From NCBI RefSeq assembly GCF_036669915.1, contig NC_089324.1:2386244-2450243 (forward strand): a stretch of 64,000 bases of DNA, in the 5' to 3' direction. Numbering within the stretch: the stretch's first letter is position 1; the number at the start of each line of letters is the position of its first letter. The DNA comes from Pocillopora verrucosa. Lineage: Eukaryota; Cnidaria; Anthozoa; Scleractinia; Pocilloporidae. Of this stretch, positions 20,751 through 33,952 are shown in pieces. The notes below the pieces were generated by a model that was given only the letters and a program-made list of their open reading frames with translations, was not told the origin of the DNA and did not search any database. Both the position numbers and the translations under genes were made by a program.

Positions 20751-23404
20751 GGAATTACCCAGGAGAATAATGGCTACTAAATTTAATCACATTTTGAAAT
20801 TTTCAATCAGTCATAAAAACCTCACGTTAACATTTCTGCGGCTTTTTAGGACTATGGAAAAGTTCTGAGTGATTCGTATGACACCTTCCAATAAAAAAAA
20901 ACAGGTCAAAAGTGACTTTGGAAATACGCACATTTGCGTGGGGACATCGAGGTTTTGCTTTTTGAACACATTTATTAAGAATTTTAAGTTATCAGTGCAT
21001 GTAACTGGGGTTGCAAAAAGGATTGCAAGAAAAAGTTAAATACCGTGTAAGAAAACCTATTATAAACGTTAACTGCCATAAATAAGAAATTTTCCGCAAA
21101 ACTCAACTGAAAGAATTTTGCACAGTGCTTGAAAAATTTTCAGCTGCTCGAGTTGGACAGTATGAAGTTTTGTTGAAAATAATACTTTCCAATTTGATTG
21201 TTGGCTTGCCAATAAAGTGAGCCAATATCTAGCAAATTCTTTTTGAAACATTTATTTTAAAAAAGTGCGAGGTATGGGATTTCAACTTTGTGTGCTTCTT
21301 TAACCCGGCTCTTTCTCCATTACTGATGACAAGAAATCTTTCTTATGCAACGACCAAGCTGAAATTTTACATCTTACTCAGGTCCATACGCTTTGCTTCG
21401 TTTAAGAATTGTTTAAACTAATCAATTATTCAATAGTCGGACTCCTTGTTAGTCTCCTACTTGTTTTTGAAAACTTTTGCGATCCTCCCGGCAAAAACTT
21501 GTTTCACTGATTTCTCTAACCCTAAGCAGTCATAACGGCCGGAGTTACTAAACTTTTCAAGTTGCAAAGTGGGGACATCAAGATATTTCCTTTTGAACAC
21601 ATTCATTAAGAATTTTCAAGTTATCAGTCCATGCAACTGGAGTTACAAAACAGATTGAGATAAGTTGAGTACCGAGTGACAAAACAAATGTAAACAGCGA
21701 AATGTAGACAGTAGAGTGGATTGTGAAAACGCTAGTGTCCTTGGGTGGAAATGGTATGCTTCATTTACCAAACAAAATACGGACAGTTTTCAAACTGCAT
21801 TATTGAACAAAAATATTTATAAAATATGGAAAAGTGTATTCGGAGCCTTTCAGGGACTGCTTTGAGTGTCTGAGGCTGGAATCTTCGCGGGGAATCAGGA
21901 TATGCTTCACACTTGAGTCAGATTTCTAACACGACCATTTTATTCTATCTTCACCCAAATGATCTCCGCAATATTTGTAGGAAGCTGAAGAGCACTTGCA
22001 TGTAAACTTGGCGAAAGACAGGAGCTTGCCAGTTTCTGAAAGATCCTTTTACGCTACTGCATCGTCGAGCAAAAGGAAAAACTTGGTTGATAATCAACCA
22101 TGAGTTTAGAAGGGAAGCAAAAACACCGCAGCTAAGTTTGAAAATCTGAAGTTTCGAGGCGCTTTTTTTGGGAGTAATACAATGCTTAGTTTATCAATCA
22201 ACGAGCTCTTTTTCACAATATGCTGGGATTTGAGTCCTTGCAGAAGCGAAACGAATTTCACATCTTTCTTCGCGTTTTAAATTTTTCAAAAAAATATTCA
22301 AGGTTTGGCAAGGGCAGGAGACACGGATGGAAGTGAAAAATAAATAATAATAAAAAAAAAATAGAAGAGACCACTGCCTTCGTAGGAACTCTCCCGACTT
22401 AGCCAATACCTCCTCCATCCTAGTTTACTCTCTTATCACAAGAATTAAGCCTCTTTTTGCCAGAAAAAAACTCGTCCAGTTTTTTGACATAAATTCTGGG
22501 TTTCATCGAGACACCGACAGTTTTCATTTTCCTTTTTTTTTTCTTTAGCAGAAAGTACCTTTGCGTAGCCATGCCATTCTGACATAGCTCTATCTGTAAA
22601 CGAAATACTCTACAACTGAGCCCAAACAAATTATTTCCTACCGTTTTCTCCGAAAATGTTTCTTTGCTGGCGACTCTTGTCTGTATGTTAGCGCAGCTCT
22701 TGCAATTGATACCGACGCAGGTGCTGTCCGACCTTATACGATGATACGTTTTCAAATGTAAACAGCGAAATGTAGCTTCAAATCTTCCTTGCGAACCACA
22801 CATGTCAAGACTGATGGAAAATTAATTAAATTTTTTGAACTTCCGATATTTCTGTTTTGTTTTGTTTGGTTTTGTTCTTGTCGTGTTACTGACGTCTTCA
22901 ATGTGCGTAAGTTATTAGGAAGAAGGCTAAAAAGAAATTTGTTTGCAATTTTTATATTCCCAGGCATGTAAAACAAGGTTCATGGCTGGAAAAAGTTTTT
23001 AATGTTAGATTCAGGGGTGATATTGTGAGGAGAAATTAGATTCTAGTCACTCCTAGAAGTCAAAGGGTTGATATATTTTCTTTCTCTCTCTTGACAAGTG
23101 CGTAACAATTTTTTCATTCGACAAAAGAGTGCAAGCATGCGCAGTAGTAACATGACTCATCGTAATGTTGTCTCTGTTAATAAACAAATTGTTTGAACAT
23201 GGTATGGATTATTGTAAAGTTGCTTATTTCGTAAAAATACTTGGATGTCAGTCAGAGTAAAACAAAGTTCTGCTGTGAAAAATCATGGTGATCACCCTTA
23301 TAACAACATTAAAAAACCGAAAATCTTGGTAACTGAGCTAACACAGCTACTTACATAGAAAGATCAAGGGAAAGAGCCACTCTTTCCTCCGCAAATTGCA
23401 TGAT

Positions 23405-23451
23405 GTTTCTGAGATCTAATCTCACTGGCGGTGCGATGAGATCGCAGAAAC
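23405..23451. repeat. 47-bp palindrome (unit 2)
   Basis: Counterpart of 5980-6026 with a few changes in the arms (GAGATCTAATC against GATGAGATCGC), so pairing is weaker here than in unit 1. Confidence 0.6.
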
Positions 23452-23462
23452 AGCAAGTTTTG

Positions 23463-23672
23463 TTGACCCTTAAGAGTGACCAGCATCTCATTTCTCCTTA
23501 CATTATATCCCCAGAATCACACATGAAGGTCATGAGAATAATCGAAATGATCGTCGACTAAAGAAACTCTTGATTGTTCAACAAATTCTCCTTGTCAGTA
23601 CCTTAGGAAATGTATAGAGAACAGTATGGAGAATATGCATAATGATGTTAGAGTGTAAAGGGTTAAGTTTAT
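23463..23672. mobile_element. MITE-like TTAACCC repeat, unit 2
   Basis: Well-preserved member, from TTGACCCTTAAGAGTGACCA to GAGTGTAAAGGGTTAA. A short inverted partial copy lies just left of it at about 23018-23068 (GGGGTGATATTGTGAGGAGA). Confidence 0.65.
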
Positions 23673-23679
23673 TGTTACT

Positions 23680-26037
23680 ATACTCAGTTAGTACTTATCT
23701 AGACTGCATAGTCAGATAATACTGACATCAACAGATTATATGGTAGTTACAACTCTTTGAAATGCATCCGTTCGTTTCTCTGATCTTCACAAAGATAATT
23801 AATCTTTAGCGGTTATGGTATGAAAATCAGCATGCAATGGCTGCTGCAAAACAGGAAACAAAAAAACTTTCGCGAACTCATATTTATAGTGAGGCAAAGT
23901 GGCAACTCGAAATACATGTAATGCGATTGCTAAGGAATAGTTGATAAATGACTAACATAGGAAAGTATACAGCTGTTGATTGGCGCGAGGAAACATTGAA
24001 TGGGTGAAATTGGGAAAAAAGAGAGGGAAAGAACAAAGCGTAACTGAGCGCGGGAAAATGTGGAGGTGCTTAAAAGCGCGGGAAAACCTAGAAAGGGGAA
24101 ATTTTGCCAAGATGGAACTACACGTTGGATCTGGCACGTGATGTGTACGTGCAGACATTTTACTTTCGGTTCATCGATCTAATACTGCTGTGCATCAATC
24201 AGTCGTTGGAAACTGAGACCGAAGGTTATCTTAATACGGTTCAATGAAACACAATGAAAATAAACGAGTGGTGAACTTAGTTTTATTTACATTCAAAGGA
24301 TTACAGTTGATTTCTGACAGCCACAGTTATGATCTGATATAAACTTGATGTTCAAATAATTGTTAAATTATATTTGACCAATTCTTTGTATAACTCGATA
24401 TCGACCTAAGGTTCAGACGTGCTCGATAAATCAAGAACAAGTGAGGTAGAAATTTCATTCAGAGGCCTTGTTAAAAGGCTTCCTTCCTGGATGACATAAC
24501 CACATCTCTGTCAAAAGAATCAACCGTCCGACAAAGTGTTTCTATACCAACTGGAGTTTTTTTTTCATGAGTAAACATATGTTAAATATCGGGGCTAGGT
24601 AAGGGTAAACGCAAATCTCAAGTCTCCTTATCTCTCAGTCTGTAGCAGGCTCTCAGCCAGTCTGGAATCGCCTGCGAAAAACGGCGCTTAGCTGTTTTCC
24701 TGAGAACCACAACCGCCGTTTGTGGTTTGCTCGCCCTTTCGCATGTCTTTACTGTCTTGGAGACTGGAACTGACTTTATATGTCTCTATCCACCTCTAAC
24801 CCCCCTTAAAACTACATACTGTTTTTACGATGTTCCCTGAAATTAGGATAAAAGCGTTTAAAGGTTTTAGCTACACCTCTAACTTGCTAAAATCTACCAG
24901 ACTAGTCGAGCCCAATGATTACATAAGATTAAAAAAGAAGTTAAACCTTGGGCGACATGTTCTTGATATTGGGGTTGCATGATTATATTCTTGATATTTC
25001 CTTTTGATTTTGGTTATAGTAAAGCATAGTATGAATTGAGAAAGAAGGAAAATGAAATGCAACCACGGCTTTGTACTATGAGGGGTTATCACCGCCAATA
25101 TTTTCTTTCAAATTCTTTCGTCTAGAATCAACGATTTCCATTTATTCTCATCAGAACCGAAACTAAACCGGCAGAAGAGAATTTTAAGAATTAAGAACAA
25201 AACGCAAAGGAATTTAGTTGACGCTGAAAGTCACTGATCAGAACCACAACTGAACCAAGAGAACAACATTTGAATTATAAGAACACTTCTCTCTTTTTGT
25301 GTCGCCACAAACCACAAGTGATTTTTTGGCTAGACTACCCGTTTTTGGATAATTTAGCATGTCTGTATATCACCAGAATGCCAAATTTATCCTTCAATCT
25401 TTACGGAACAACCAAACTTTTTTTAAAACTGATGGGTATGTGATATACCCCCTTTCATGGGCAAAAAAATGAAAGAAAATCCGGGTTGAAGAGAATTTAA
25501 GAATTAAAATTCCTCATCTATAATGGGGAAAGGGTTTGCAACTTGGGTGTTTTCTAAGATCCAATATTTTGAATGCTCTACAGCATGATGTTCCTATGGA
25601 GGCACCCTAAACCTTGCCAGCCTAAAATGCGCTGTCTTTTTACAATAGACTGCTCTTTCTATCGGTTGATTGGCTTAACAAACTACACAGGATGTTGGAA
25701 GAACGAGAGAAAAGTTTGTAAATCACTCTTTCACTGCTCCCAACTACGAACATTTTGAGTGTTCTACTAACATATTGAGTAGTTTATCACGCTAGTAAAC
25801 GAATAGAAAGTGCAGTCTGTTACTTTTGTAACCAAAATTATATGTATCGGTACAATAAACTATTGATTTCCCACCAATCAGAGCGCTTTTTTTAAATACG
25901 AAAATAAGCGACTAAGCACTGAGAGAATACAGAGCAAGTTCTGTTGACCGGGCCTTGTGTGAGGAGGCACATACTGTATTAACTCTATTGTTACAATGCT
26001 TACTTAATACTTACTTAGACAGCGCAGTTTTTAGTGT
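23680..26037. other. Conserved non-coding block downstream of gene B
   Basis: Counterpart of 6240-8948. It carries the two E2F-type GCGCGGGAAAA sites near 24048-24090. It lacks the 8080-8450 part of unit 1. No coding exon found. Confidence 0.5.
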
Positions 26038-27160
26038 TTAGTTTGTTATTTCGAAGAAAACTTCGATGTCAGATGGAGTGAAATTCGATGCTCCTGTGAA
26101 AAATTTACAATCTCCAGCTGAATAGCCCGTGGGGTTGGAGTACGTGCCACCGCATCTAGTATAACTGTGCTGATTGTTTACAGCGTCGTCATATATGATG
26201 ATGTCACGTCCCCAACCAAAAATGGGTCCGTAGGAGGAACATCTGACCATTGCGTCTTGCTGGTATCGGTATTGTGTCAGCTTCACAGGATTGTATCCTT
26301 TGACGTTGTAAAAAGAGAAAACAAAAGCTTTGCTGGCTGAAGAAGAAGCACAGGAACCTAAAATGAAAAGATTTAGGAGCATTAGAAACTATGCGAATGA
26401 GAAAAAAATACATGATGATAACTATAAAACATTTTTTTTTTTTTTTTGCCGAACTAGAACCGAACAATTAAATTTGTCAGAGAAAATTTCAAAGAACTCG
26501 GGAGCATATTTTCACTTTTCAAAAAAAGCACTCGAGATATGGCCCGAAGTGTTGTTCAAAGGCAACATATGATCTAAAGAGAGCATTAATTAAACATCCT
26601 TCGTCTCAGCTCTCCAATATGAATAATGGATACAGCGAAACACGGGGAAATGACACGAAATGGAGCTGTCAGAATCAAATCAAATCAAAACCAAACTCTA
26701 ATCAAAAATCAAATCCAAAACAAGACTTTAAGTTGGAACCCGTTTCAAACGCGTTTTCAGGCTATTTACGAGTTAAACTACTTTGGGATCGCAATTGTTA
26801 ATGTGATATTTTCTGTTTCTAAGATGAACTCACTGCTACAAGAAAAGTCCACAACTAATCGATTTTTTATCTGTTCTACATGTTAGAGATGTTTGCTTTA
26901 TTTTTACTCACTGCTGGTCCAGGACACGTCAGTGTATCCACCAAAGATATAACTGTTAACTTTGATGATGGTCACTGTGGGTCCCCTCCCATCGCAGTTA
27001 CTGTGGAATGTCGATGCTGCCCAACCGTCAGTCTCTGCGTGCCAACACCTCACAAACCTGCTACGCTCTTTATTGATAAGGACTGGGTCCAAATACGAAA
27101 ACAGCACCTTCAAGTACTGGTTGTAATCAAGACTTCGAAGTATGGCGGACAAACCAAGGC
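26038..27160 (-). CDS. Gene B TLDc domain 3 (last; exons 9 and 10)
   Basis: Exons 27160-26912 and 26357-26038. The second half reads [15 protein letters not shown] and [11 protein letters not shown] with a stop after ITN. It matches the last domain of gene C more closely than that of gene A in the middle of the exon. Confidence 0.85.
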
Positions 27161-30100
27161 CTGAGGTGGGAAAAGAGAAGGAAAAAATTACAGTTGGCCA
27201 AATAAATGTAACAAGAGCTTTGATTGGTTGTGATGCCTTTGAATCTAAGGTGGATAATTTCATCACCCTTCGTTTGGCTCGCTATCTAATCTTACATTAC
27301 TGATCCGGCAAGCTAGAAAATTCCCAGCCCGTCTACCAGGCGGCATTTTAGGCGGCAGAGAGAATGACATTTGTTTTAAAGTTCACAAAGCAATAAGGTG
27401 GACAATCAGACATGGTTTGATGCTACTATGGTTTAAAGATTTAATGAATGTAACCGAAAAGTTACAATTCATAGACCCAACGTTTCAACACTCCTGTCTA
27501 GTGTCTTCATCATCATCCCTGATGAATGCACTAGACAGGAGCGTCGAAAGATTGGGTCTGTGAATTGTAACGTCTCGGTTACATTCATTAAAATCTTTGA
27601 GCCAGAGTAGCATCAAAACATGTCTGAAATGTTTTTGTTAACTCAGCCGTTCTTTCAAGTGGCCCAAACAATTTCGTTTAATGTAATACCCACAACCCCC
27701 CGCGGCAACTCAGACAAGACGTTGCGTGACGAACTTAAATGAATACTACAAAAGGACTTCATAAGCCTACACATACCCTCATAAAATGACAAAAAAGTAG
27801 GCTTTCCGTAATTTAGCAACACAACTTTCTGAGAATATTTCTACAATACGCGATTTGATTTTCTACAGATCCTTACAGTATTTATCCTCGGAAAGGGGTG
27901 TTTTTCTTGATTACCTGCTTCATAGAATACTTCGACATCCGTTGGAGAGAAATGAGACCCCCCTGTAAAAAAACCACAGTCACCAGTTGAGTACCCTGAG
28001 GGTTTCGTGTACGTACAACCGCATCTAGTGTAGGAGTTCTGGTTGTTTCCAGAGTCGTCGGATATGTAGATATCATAATAACCACACCCAGCGCCAAAGA
28101 TGGGTCCATACGAATTACATCTGTACATTGCATATTGCTGATTTCGGTATTGTGTCAACTTTACGGGATTGTATCCTTTAACGTTATAGAGAGAGAAGAT
28201 GAAAGCTTTACTGGCGTAGGAATGACCTGCACAAGAACCAGCTGAAATAGAAGAACAATGTAGTCGTACATTAAAAAGCTGAAAGAAAACATAAACCCCC
28301 AGTGGAAGGAGAGGGGTGGGGAGTTTATTTTCCACCATGAGCTAGACGAAGAGTTTTTTCTCAGACTAGAGATTTATGAAGGGGAGGGAGATATTTTATT
28401 AGTTTGGGTATAGAAACGAATACCAAAAACAATTATGGAATATTTTAGGGGTTACTTTGAAAAAAAGTAAGTAAATATTTTTGAGACTTGAAGCAAATGT
28501 ATTAGGATGTAATGTTGTTCTGTAGGTGTATCACATAGAAAACATTTCTATAGACGACACTGGTGTGAAGAAATCTTGATGGCCAAAACACTAATATGAA
28601 AAAATAAAGGCTTAGAGCTAGTATCACAGGAGCATCGTTTAATATTTCCTCCAGCACCCTCTTTCCCCCCCCCCCCTTTAAATCCTTAAAGGACGGAGAG
28701 GAAGGATAGTTAATCCTATAAAATTGTCTTGTCCCTTCTTAAAAAAATTTGATATGCCTGCCTCCGCTCCAGGACACATCAGTATATCCACCAAATATGT
28801 AATCGTTCACTTTGATGATTGTCACTGTAGGTCCCCTCCCATCGCAGTTGCTGTGGAATTTCGATGCCGCCCAGCCGTCAGTCTTAGCGTGCCAACACTT
28901 AATAAAGTCAGTACGAGATGCACTGGGAAGAACTGGGTCTAAAAATGAAATCATCTTTCCCGAGTATTCATTGGGGTCCAGGCCTCCAAGTATAGTAGAT
29001 GCACCAAGGCCACCTATGTGCGTAAAAGAAACTTGAATGTAAATTTCCATCACAGACGTTCTAGAATAAAGAAAGATGTTATTCGTCTTTCACAACCATG
29101 AAAGTATTTCAAAATAATTAGAGCCCCAGATCTTCTTATTCACAGAGCGAGGTGCTAACCATGTGATCCCATTTAAACTTAAATATTTCCTTGTACATTT
29201 ATTTTGTAAACACATCAACTAAATTTCACGAGAACACATTTTTCTTAAGTGGGTGTAAAACTGGGAAACCAAAAGCAAAAACCAAAAGTTCAGTTTAGCT
29301 AGGTTAAACTGTCTGCTTTAGCCCGACTTAGCGATTCAATTTCATGGCAAAACATGGCATCTAGATCAATTTTTTCCCTAATTTAGTCGATGAGCACTGA
29401 TATCCCTGAACTGAGATACAATTCACTTAGCACTGCCGCCACCATAACCTGAATAGTATTTCGCTGCTGTATATGATCAGCGCATGCACTTTTAGAATCT
29501 CTGAACGTTGCCAAGGATTAGAGTTTATGTATATTTATTCATCGTATATTTACGACAGGGTTTTAAGTGTTTCTGTACAGTAATTACCGATTTCGAAGAA
29601 AACTTCAATGTCGGATGGAGTAAAACGAAATGCTCCTGTGAAAAATTTACAGTCTCCAGATGAATAACCCGTGGGGTTTTTGTACGTCCCACCGCATTCA
29701 GTATAAGAGCGTTGATTGTTTACAGCGTCGTTATATATGATGATGTCACGTCCCCAACCAAAAATGGGTCCGTAAGAGGAACAACTGCACATTGCGTATT
29801 GCTGATATCGGTATTGTGTCAGCTTCACAGGATTGTATCCCTTGATGTTGTTGAGGGAGAAGAGAAAAGCTTTCCGAGCATAGGAGTTACGACATGAACC
29901 TATATAAACCAGGTGACGTTGTAAGAACATAGTGACTGTAAGTTCTACTAATCAGTTGGTAGACCATCCTACAATTCCTTCAGGTCTTTCAAAACTTAAA
30001 AAGAGAAATGGGATGATCTACGAAGGAGTGGTCAAGTATAAGTTAATAAAGGTGGGTACGGCTGCAGCCAATTTTGAAGCTTCTATAAGCTCGCTGTGGC

Positions 30101-33100
30101 GGTTAACCAACCCTTATGAGAGTCTTATTAGCGTGAGCAACTTGCAGGGTTATAGTGGAGCCGTATAGAAACATTACCACGGACCAAGAGGTCCTAAAGG
30201 GGGAGGAGAAGAGGGGCTTCTGATATAGGTACTGAGATACGTCAATCAGTCTTATACCAGGTGTGACTTGGTATATGGCGTTTTTCTCGCGCCTCGCGCA
30301 GCTTTTGTTCTGGTTCTTTGACTGGTCCGTTTTAATGACCTTGGTTTTGGCTTTGGGACGCTTATTAAGTGCAGTTTAGAAAGAAAATATATTTAGATCC
30401 TAAATTTATCAAATGTTACTGTATGATACAAAAGTGATATAAATTTTATTATTCAAAAACGTACTCACCGCTTTGTCCCCAGGACACATCAGTATATCCA
30501 CCAAATATGGAATCGTTCGCTTTGATGATTGTTACTGTGGGTCCCCTCCCATCACAGTTGCTGTGGAATGTCGATGCCGCCCAGCCTTCTGTCTTAGCAT
30601 GCCAACACTTCACAAACCTGCTCCACTCTGAACTCAAGAGGACTGGCTCTAGGTAGGAAAGTAGCTTACCTGTGTAGTTGGTGTAGTCGAGGCTGGTAAG
30701 AATAACGGAATTATTAAGGCCACCTATACGAAAAACCGAAAAAGAGAGAAAAGGTAAGGATTGCCCTACCGACCGTTTTCACGTTATGTTGCATTCGTCA
30801 TCCTGGTGGTGGTAATGTCTACATTTCGCTTTTTCATCTTTACGAATTACAGCGTGACAACCGTTGTGTGACGCACATCAATCTGAGGCACAACGTGTAT
30901 TTCCAACCCCGTGTGAACTAGAGGTACACTTATGGAAACGTTGTCTCCCTTTCAGACGTGTTAACACAATGAAAGCGTGTTTGTGTGACATTTCAGATTT
31001 CTAAACCCAGTACACGTTATTATATCTCGCCTCGTTGTTTGCGCCAATCAATGCTTTCTTAGAATTAAAGGAAACCACGAGATAAAAACATGATGATAAT
31101 GAAAAAAAAAATAATTAAGGTTGATCAAGTCAGAAAGTTCGACATAGTTGTGAGAAGCAGACTTCAAAGATCAATGATTCTGTTATTTTTTAAGCGGGGG
31201 GGGGAGGGTAAGTAAGGCGCTAAGCGAGATGTATTCTTCAATTCAACCCTTTAACCCCTAAGAGGGATTGGCTTTTATTTCCTCCTTACCCTATTACAGC
31301 CGAACAAAATCATGATCAACAGGATCATAAGAATAAAGGACGAATTCCATCTTGGTCCCGTATCAGGACCGACTCTTGTTAAAAAAGTATATATATTCGA
31401 GAGCTAATTTCCAAAGGATTATAAGCTTCACATAACGATAAGGAAAGATAGAGAATGCGAAATGCGAGTATCAAAACAAACTAATCGCTCATGCCTCAAC
31501 TTTAGTTAAACTCACGAAAAAGCAGCTGGTACCGAAGCAAGTGCTGTCCGACCTTATTAACAGGTGGTAAGGATCTTATTTACATTGGGTACTATTATCC
31601 TGTTGTTGTACCTGCCTATTGAGGAATTACCAAAGAGAATAATGGCTACTAAAATTAATCGCATTTTGAAACTTTCAATTTGTCAAAAAAATTCACGTTA
31701 ACATTTCTGCAGCTTTTTTGACTATGGAAAAAGTTCTGAGTGATTCGGCTGATCAAGATAGAAAGTTCGACATAGTTGTAAGCAACAAACTGTAAAGATC
31801 AATGAAACTGTTTCTTTTTTGAGGAGGGGGTGGGGGGTGGTCAGTTAGGCGCCAAGTGAGACGTATTCTTCAACCCTTTAACCCCCAAGAAGGATTGGCA
31901 TTTAATTTATCCTTACCGTCTTACTGCCGAACCAAACATCAGATTTATGGGAATAAAGGAAATAATCATCAAGTTATAAAGCTGTTGATTGTCAAACAAA
32001 TTCCCTTGGCAGCACCACACGGTACGCATAGAGAACAGCGAGGAGAATATCTGTACTGGTGCGAGGGAGTAAGGAGTCATAATGCAGCCCGTTTTCAGGA
32101 CGAATTTCATCTTGGTCTCGATTAAGGACCGACTCATGTTAAAAATATATTTCCAAAATTGTAAGCTTCATATGACGATACAGAAAGATAAAGAATGCGA
32201 AATACGAGTATCATAACAAACTGAGGTCATTCGTATCTCAATGTTAGTAAATTAAAACTCACGAAAATAGCAGCTTGTTCCGTTTCCTTGGTACCAGGAA
32301 TTGCAGGTGCATCGATAGGAACCAACGGTATTGTTGCAGTAGGCATTGACGTCACAGTCATGCGATTTATTTGCACATTCGTCGACATCTGAGAGAATGC
32401 ATAAAAAACTAAATGGCTTGAACTCAAGAGTAAGAGTCTATCGAAAATGACGGTTATTGGCGAAAGCGTCTCGCCGTATAATCAATTGAACGTGACATGC
32501 ATGGTAAGGGGTATAATTCCAATCTTTTATTAAAGCAATTTTTTTTCAATCGAGTGTCCAGATTAAACCGGGATTGTTTTGGTTTTGCTTTTTCTAAAAT
32601 GACTTGCTTCAGGCAATAGTAAAAGTCATTTCACTAACTTACCGACACATTTTTTTCCGTTTCCAGTAAAACCAGCTTTGCACGAGCAACTGTGAGAACC
32701 GATGGTGTTCGCGCACTCGGCGTTGGCGTCACACACGGGAATTGTTGAATTACACTCGTCCACGTCTGAAAAAACCAAATAGTTTGTGGTCGGTTTAAAA
32801 GGAAAAAAATAGGCACTTGCTTAAGTATTACTCATTCATGGATTCATCAGACCAATTGCTTCCGGCGGGAGCCAAAATTTTACTCTGTACGACCCCATCA
32901 GGAAGTAAAATTTCCCCTTCCCTATTCGTTAAATTTCGTCACTATAAAGTTGTAATAACAATTTGCCATTGAATTATTATCTCTGTGTCAAAAAAGAAAT
33001 TTTTCAATTCTATTTGACCTGTTCTCAAATCGATCAGTTTAAGAGAGATTATAGCATTCCTTCATAGCTTTGTTTCCGTCAGATATCTTACTATTTTTAT

Positions 33101-33952
33101 TTTGTTTTGCTTTATTTTCTCATTTCCCCCTATGAATATTGGCGTGGGAGAGGGGGGTTAGGGGGTTGCAGTCTACCCATAACATCTCTGTCAACGCTTT
33201 TGCTCGTGGTAAATCGATTTTTGTCTGTAGAAGATGTGAATTGATGAACACTTAAATTCACCTTCGGTTTTCATGTCACAAGGAGCCAGAACAGTCCTCT
33301 CGGGTACAATCGAGTGAAACCAGTATTTGCCGCTGACCGCTTGTCCTCCTTCGCTCATTTTGATTTCCTGGCAAGTCTCCGCAGGCAGCTCAGGAATGGA
33401 ACCGAGAAGAACTGGAAGAAAAGAGCAATTATCACCATGGCACTCCAAGTAAGCAAGATTTCATGTTCGTCTTGGGAACGAAGATACTCATATTGAGGGC
33501 GACTTGACTTAAGGCAATAAGGGAGGTGAAATTAAATTTATTAAATTCCCTAGAAAATTTGGGTTGAAATTTTGTATTCTGAAAATGTCTTTATAGGGAA
33601 GAAGACAGTCAAAAATGTACAAACCTCTTTTGTAATCTCGCTTAAAGTAAAATCTCTCAGGGTTCGGAACATAATCCTCTGGTCTGGCCTCCTTGGTTCG
33701 GTTGCTCAGCTCACAAATGTCTTGCGTAAAGATGTAGTTGAAACTTTGACATCTGACGTCAGCATAGCATCCCCGCAAACACACATCTGAAAGACCAGCC
33801 CCCGTGATCCTCTTGAAGATGTGGCGTTGTAGCATCATCCCAAACTTGGAAACTTCCGGCTTGCACGTAGCCTCCCATTGCTGTGCAGCTGTACAGCATA
33901 ACAGCACGGTGTTGATCAACAGCCCTACTGCGTACAAGACCTTTTTGGCCAT
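26038..33952 (-). CDS. Gene B: secreted PAN-EGF-EGF-(TLDc)x3 protein, 813 aa
   Basis: Ten coding exons: 33952-33625, 33411-33262, 32765-32643, 32388-32263, 30723-30469, 29899-29588, 29013-28762, 28241-27915, 27160-26912 and 26357-26038. They sum to 2442 nt with phase-1 junctions throughout and no internal stop. Domains: signal peptide and PAN (1-109), fibrinogen-type motif (110-159), EGF x2 (160-242), three TLDc domains (243-813). The first TLDc is special: its first-half exon joins a TLDc1-type start to a TLDc2-type end, and its second-half exon is the intact form of the relic seen in genes A and C. ATG at 33952 is chosen by homology with gene A. Function as for gene A: an extracellular multidomain protein of unknown role. 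Confidence 0.85.
27419..27614. repeat. Inverted repeat with hammerhead-like core, intron of gene B
   Basis: Counterpart of 10329-10524, with the same CTGATGA, hairpin and GAAAG core. Small changes in the arms (AGGAGCGTC, GGGTCTGTG) slightly weaken pairing. Confidence 0.5.
27915..29013 (-). CDS. Gene B TLDc domain 2 (TLDc3 type; exons 7 and 8)
   Basis: Exon 7 (29013-28762) ends at a GC donor (28761-28760), exon 8 is 28241-27915. Exon 8 is 12 nt longer than in gene A. It reads [12 protein letters not shown] and TRCGCTYTK, that is, two cysteines that gene A lacks at the matching sites. Donor GCAG/GTAATC. Confidence 0.85.
28760..28761 (-). other. Non-canonical GC splice donor, gene B
   Basis: Same GGAG/GCAGGC context as in genes A and C, with no GT alternative that keeps phase. 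Confidence 0.65.
29588..30723 (-). CDS. Gene B TLDc domain 1 (hybrid type; exons 5 and 6)
   Basis: Exon 5 (30723-30469) begins like gene A exon 5 ([10 protein letters not shown] start, [12 protein letters not shown]) but ends like gene A exon 7 (SWGQSG, donor AGCG/GTGAGT), and its downstream intron follows exon 7. Exon 6 (29899-29588) reads [18 protein letters not shown] to FFEI, donor ATCG/GTAATT. Confidence 0.85.
31243..31350. mobile_element. Partial MITE-like repeat, intron of gene B
   Basis: AACCCTTTAACCCCTAAGAG start only; the right half is missing. Confidence 0.5.
31872..32085. mobile_element. MITE-like TTAACCC repeat, intron 4 of gene B
   Basis: Orthologous in position to 15783-15985 in gene A and 48572-48778 in gene C. 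The interval 31540-31760 to its left is a displaced fragment of the nested-repeat zone (TTATTTACATTGGGTACTAT), also present in gene C at 48230-48460 but not in gene A. Confidence 0.55.
32263..32388 (-). CDS. Gene B exon 4: EGF domain
   Basis: [18 protein letters not shown] start and GNGTSC end, six cysteines; acceptor TCTCTCAG, donor GTGAGT. Confidence 0.9.
32643..32765 (-). CDS. Gene B exon 3: EGF domain
   Basis: [18 protein letters not shown] start and GNGKKC end; the encoded protein matches gene A exon 3 almost completely. Donor GTAAGT. Confidence 0.9.
33262..33411 (-). CDS. Gene B exon 2: partial fibrinogen-type motif
   Basis: [14 protein letters not shown] and CDMKTE as in gene A; the one visible change is at the start (VLLGSIPE instead of VPLGSIPE). 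Confidence 0.75.
33625..33952 (-). CDS. Gene B exon 1: signal peptide and PAN/apple domain
   Basis: [18 protein letters not shown] signal peptide, then the four-cysteine PAN core ([20 protein letters not shown]). Donor AAGAG/GTTTGT. Confidence 0.9.

Larger units (their letters stand above)
5285..22775. repeat. Tandem array unit 1 (with gene A)
   Basis: The unit begins where sequence around 5290 (CCTTCCTTACGAACC, then TGATGGAAAATTAATTAA) finds its counterpart at 22780 and 38766. It contains, from left to right, a conserved non-coding block, the minus-strand gene A, its 5' flank and a nested-repeat zone. Unit 1 carries extra sequence around 5440-5640 that units 2 and 3 lack. Confidence 0.85.
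18709..22775. repeat. Nested repeat zone of unit 1
   Basis: A recurring block that begins near CGGCCGGAGTTAGTAAAC and includes TTCAAGTTATCAGTGCATGT is present at about 18709, in part at 20935, and at 21537. Its far part (GATGATCTCCGCGATATTTG through GCCTCTTGTTGCCAG, CTGGCGATTCTTGTCTG) repeats at about 19880-20760 and 21930-22720. No clear gene. The same zone is found in units 2 and 3, with additional copies in unit 3. Confidence 0.7.

Noticed and set aside
20408..22803. Recurring minus-strand frames with a KKKKKKE or KKKKRKMK stretch (20408-20593, 22420-22803, 38410-38793, 57178-57384)
   Set aside because: The lysine run is just the T-rich tract of the nested repeat. Ends differ between copies through frameshifts, so no protein is supported.
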